Shown one piece after another: positions 62,444 through 64,000 of a DNA stretch of 64,000 nt. Each line of letters begins with the position of its first letter. Positions within the stretch are counted from its first letter, which is position 1. The stretch is from contig NZ_JABJUQ010000007.1 of the NCBI RefSeq assembly GCF_013155385.1, positions 435,001 to 499,000 on the forward strand, read 5' to 3'. The position numbers and the translations under genes were made by a program. Source of the DNA: Bacillus sp. WMMC1349 (lineage in GTDB: Bacteria; Bacillota; Bacilli; Bacillales; Bacillaceae). The notes below the pieces were generated by a model. It made no database searches. It was not told the origin of the DNA and was given only the letters and a program-made list of their open reading frames with translations.

Positions 62444-63278
62444 ATGTTCTCTGAATAATTCCAATAAAAAACCCTACTCAACGTTCGAGCAGGGTGATGG
62501 CAGAAGGTAATAGAAAAAGATTTAAAGCTTCAAAGGTTTGTTTACAGTATAACATACTGGATTGACAATATGCGGAATATATATAAATAATTTATTTTTC
62601 TTTTCTTTTCTTTTTGAATACACAACTACATTATCAGCCCGTTAATTTAAGTACAAGTCTTCACGATCTAAACTCCTACAAACCATTATCAATCAGCTAA
62701 GATCTTTTCTTGTTCCAAATGCTTGGTAGCGTTATTTGGAACCTATTCAAAAAACATTTGCGAAATCAAAAAAATAGCCAACAAATGTGTCGTGTACCAT
62801 CCGCCCAAAGGGTCACGCTAGACGAAGCACCATAAAATAAATTCTGATACTCTCTTTCCTTTTGAATCCACCACATCAGATGAAATTCATGAATATCCAA
62901 TTAATACCATGAGTAAACAAAAAGGATCATCCTTTTTATCGTTGACCATATATTTAGATGGATAAACAATTACTATTCACTGTTGCAGCGGATATAAGAA
63001 ATGATTAAACTCAGATGAGATTGATTGTTTTTTTTGTAATTAATCACTTCTTCAATCCTTACGGCTCCTTGTGCCAGTGTGAATCAGGATTAAATAAAAT
63101 TTCAAATGTTCGTAGAAGAAAGTGAAATAATAAAAATGAATTAGTTTGTAGGAATAACAAAAGAGGTTAATGTTCTAAAAGCAGTTGAAGAAGTTAAACA
63201 CCTTTGAAATGATTTACTTTTAATTATAATATTCCTGAAGAATATTTTTTAGACTGCAATACATGATCTATCATTAAC
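62444..63278. other. 835-base region without recognisable gene
   Basis: A hairpin CCCTACTC/GAGCAGGG near 62473-62495 and a second (AAAAAGGATCATCCTTTTT near 62920) are the only clear structures. Frames are short and mutually interrupted. It may be decayed coding DNA; I see no promoter or repeat that I can support. Confidence 0.45.
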
Positions 63279-63740
63279 TTAACAGAAACTTTTTATTTGA
63301 TTTTCAGTGATTCCTTTAATGACTTCCAGTTCACTAATCAAAAATTTATATGCATGATCCAACATTTTTTTTTCACTTGCATTAAGTGCTTTTTCTTTCT
63401 TCATACGCATTAAATCACGTACAACTTCAGCGCTTTCTTGTATTTCACCCGTTTTTATTTTGTTCGTGTTTACTTTAAACCTTTGTTTCCACGGCAGTAA
63501 TTTATCTGATTCTCCATGCTGAAAAATGTGTATAATATGTTTTAATGCAAGTATATCAGTAACTGGTCGTATACGTAAACTCGATATTTTACACGTTGGA
63601 ATCATAACTTGCATATTACTGATTGACATTTTTATGACATAATACTGTTGTTTTTCCCCTAAGAATTCTTTTTCTTCTATGGCTTCAATTATACCTGCTC
63701 CGTGCATTGGATAAAAAACGTTATCGCCAATTTGAAACAT
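63279..63740 (-). CDS. ydeB: CarD/CdnL-family transcription factor YdeB
   Basis: 153-residue RNA-polymerase-binding protein. The N-terminal Tudor-like domain (FQIGDNVFYPMHGAGIIEAI) contacts the polymerase beta subunit. The helical C-terminal part (LLPWKQRFKVNTNKIKTGEI, then RDLMRMKKEKALNASEKKML) contacts promoter DNA. Sequence is close to B. subtilis YdeB. The start ATG 63740 follows GGAGGTG by six bases; the longer frame contains that site. A perfect inverted repeat lies immediately upstream of the ribosome site. Confidence 0.93.
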   Translation of the reverse strand: MFQIGDNVFYPMHGAGIIEAIEEKEFLGEKQQYYVIKMSISNMQVMIPTCKISSLRIRPVTDILALKHIIHIFQHGESDKLLPWKQRFKVNTNKIKTGEIQESAEVVRDLMRMKKEKALNASEKKMLDHAYKFLISELEVIKGITENQIKSFC

Positions 63741-63760
63741 ATAATCCACCTCCATAAATG

Positions 63761-63781
63761 GTAACCTTCTTAAGGTTACCA
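63761..63781 (-). promoter_or_regulatory. Perfect inverted repeat in ydeB leader
   Basis: GGTAACCTT/AAGGTTACC around CTT, lying about ten bases upstream of the ydeB Shine-Dalgarno and downstream of its promoter. It could be an operator or an RNA hairpin that affects translation. Confidence 0.65.
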
Positions 63782-63808
63782 CATATCGATTTTTTTATCA
63801 AATATTTA

Positions 63809-63838
63809 ATAATAACATGGTCATATTTTCAGTGTCAA
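63809..63838 (-). promoter_or_regulatory. Sigma-A promoter of ydeB
   Basis: TTGACA at 63838-63833 and TATTAT at 63814-63809 on the minus strand, 18 bases apart. Confidence 0.65.
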
Positions 63839-64000
63839 TACTTTTTTAAAAAAATAAATCAAGCAAAAATAACATCAAATAATAGGGAACGTGTCGTAAT
63901 TCTAATAAACGAAAGGTCTGTGTATATCCTGAAACCTCGACTAATTTTTTCGGCGTTCTTTTCTAACCTCATTTGGAAGTTGTATCATCAGAATAAAATT

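Overview
The window is a low-GC Firmicute chromosome from a Bacillus species of the B. subtilis kind. Gene order follows the B. subtilis yda-ydb-ydc segment closely: general stress protein 26, amj, lrpC, topB, mntH, ydbI-J-K-M, an Fbp-type gene, ydbP, ddl, murF, cshA, ydbS-T, ydcA, ydcC, alr, mazEF, the complete rsbR-S-T-U-V-W-sigB-rsbX stress operon, tex, cmpA, ydcK and a trnS-like tRNA cluster. The des, cspC and ydeB genes at the right end also belong to this background. Many genes use TTG or GTG starts with strong Shine-Dalgarno sequences, so several starts below were moved inward from the longest open frame.

Layout. 1-7.6 kb: end of a chemotaxis receptor, stress and envelope genes, lrpC, a queD-like gene wedged between lrpC and topB, then topB. 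7.6-14.8 kb: variable stretch with a TetR/MBL pair, two MFS exporters with regulators, a Rap-Phr quorum cassette whose 41-residue pheromone gene is easy to miss, and decayed acetyltransferase pieces. 15-29.3 kb: mntH with an MntR box, a four-gene AraC/GyrI/ABC operon, a glycosyltransferase, an EcsC-type gene, an NhaC-type antiporter, ydbI, and a glutamate-type symporter behind a c-di-AMP (ydaO-type) riboswitch, followed by ydbJK and ydbM. 29.3-49.4 kb: conserved core with cell-wall synthesis (ddl, murF, alr), RNA metabolism (cshA, mazF, tex), the sigma-B partner-switching cascade and sporulation gene cmpA.

49.4-57.9 kb is the most unusual part. The tRNA operon Asn-Ser-Glu-Gln-Lys-Leu-Leu contains three tandem ~145-bp units, each starting with the first 26 nt of tRNA-Lys, ahead of the intact tRNA-Lys. 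Its last gene, tRNA-Leu(GAG), corresponds to the ICEBs1 attachment site trnS-leu2. The 3' part of that gene is repeated as a 73-bp direct repeat three times across about 5 kb, each copy followed by an integrase tail. This looks like a graveyard of ICEBs1-type insertions. Between the repeats lies a compact toxin locus: a subtilisin-like lipoprotein, a secreted acidic-prodomain toxin with a basic nuclease-like C-terminus, a CPCC-type immunity protein, and a second promoterless toxin tip with its own immunity gene. A YddJ-like lipoprotein and a possible conjugation-gene tail complete the relic, and a MITE-like repeat closes it.

57.9-64 kb: arginase-family enzyme with a divergent HxlR regulator, a paralogue of an island membrane protein, fatty-acid desaturase des, cold-shock gene cspC with a long leader, about 0.8 kb without a recognisable gene, and the CarD-family gene ydeB. 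All functional statements rest on reading the sequence and family knowledge; no database search was run.
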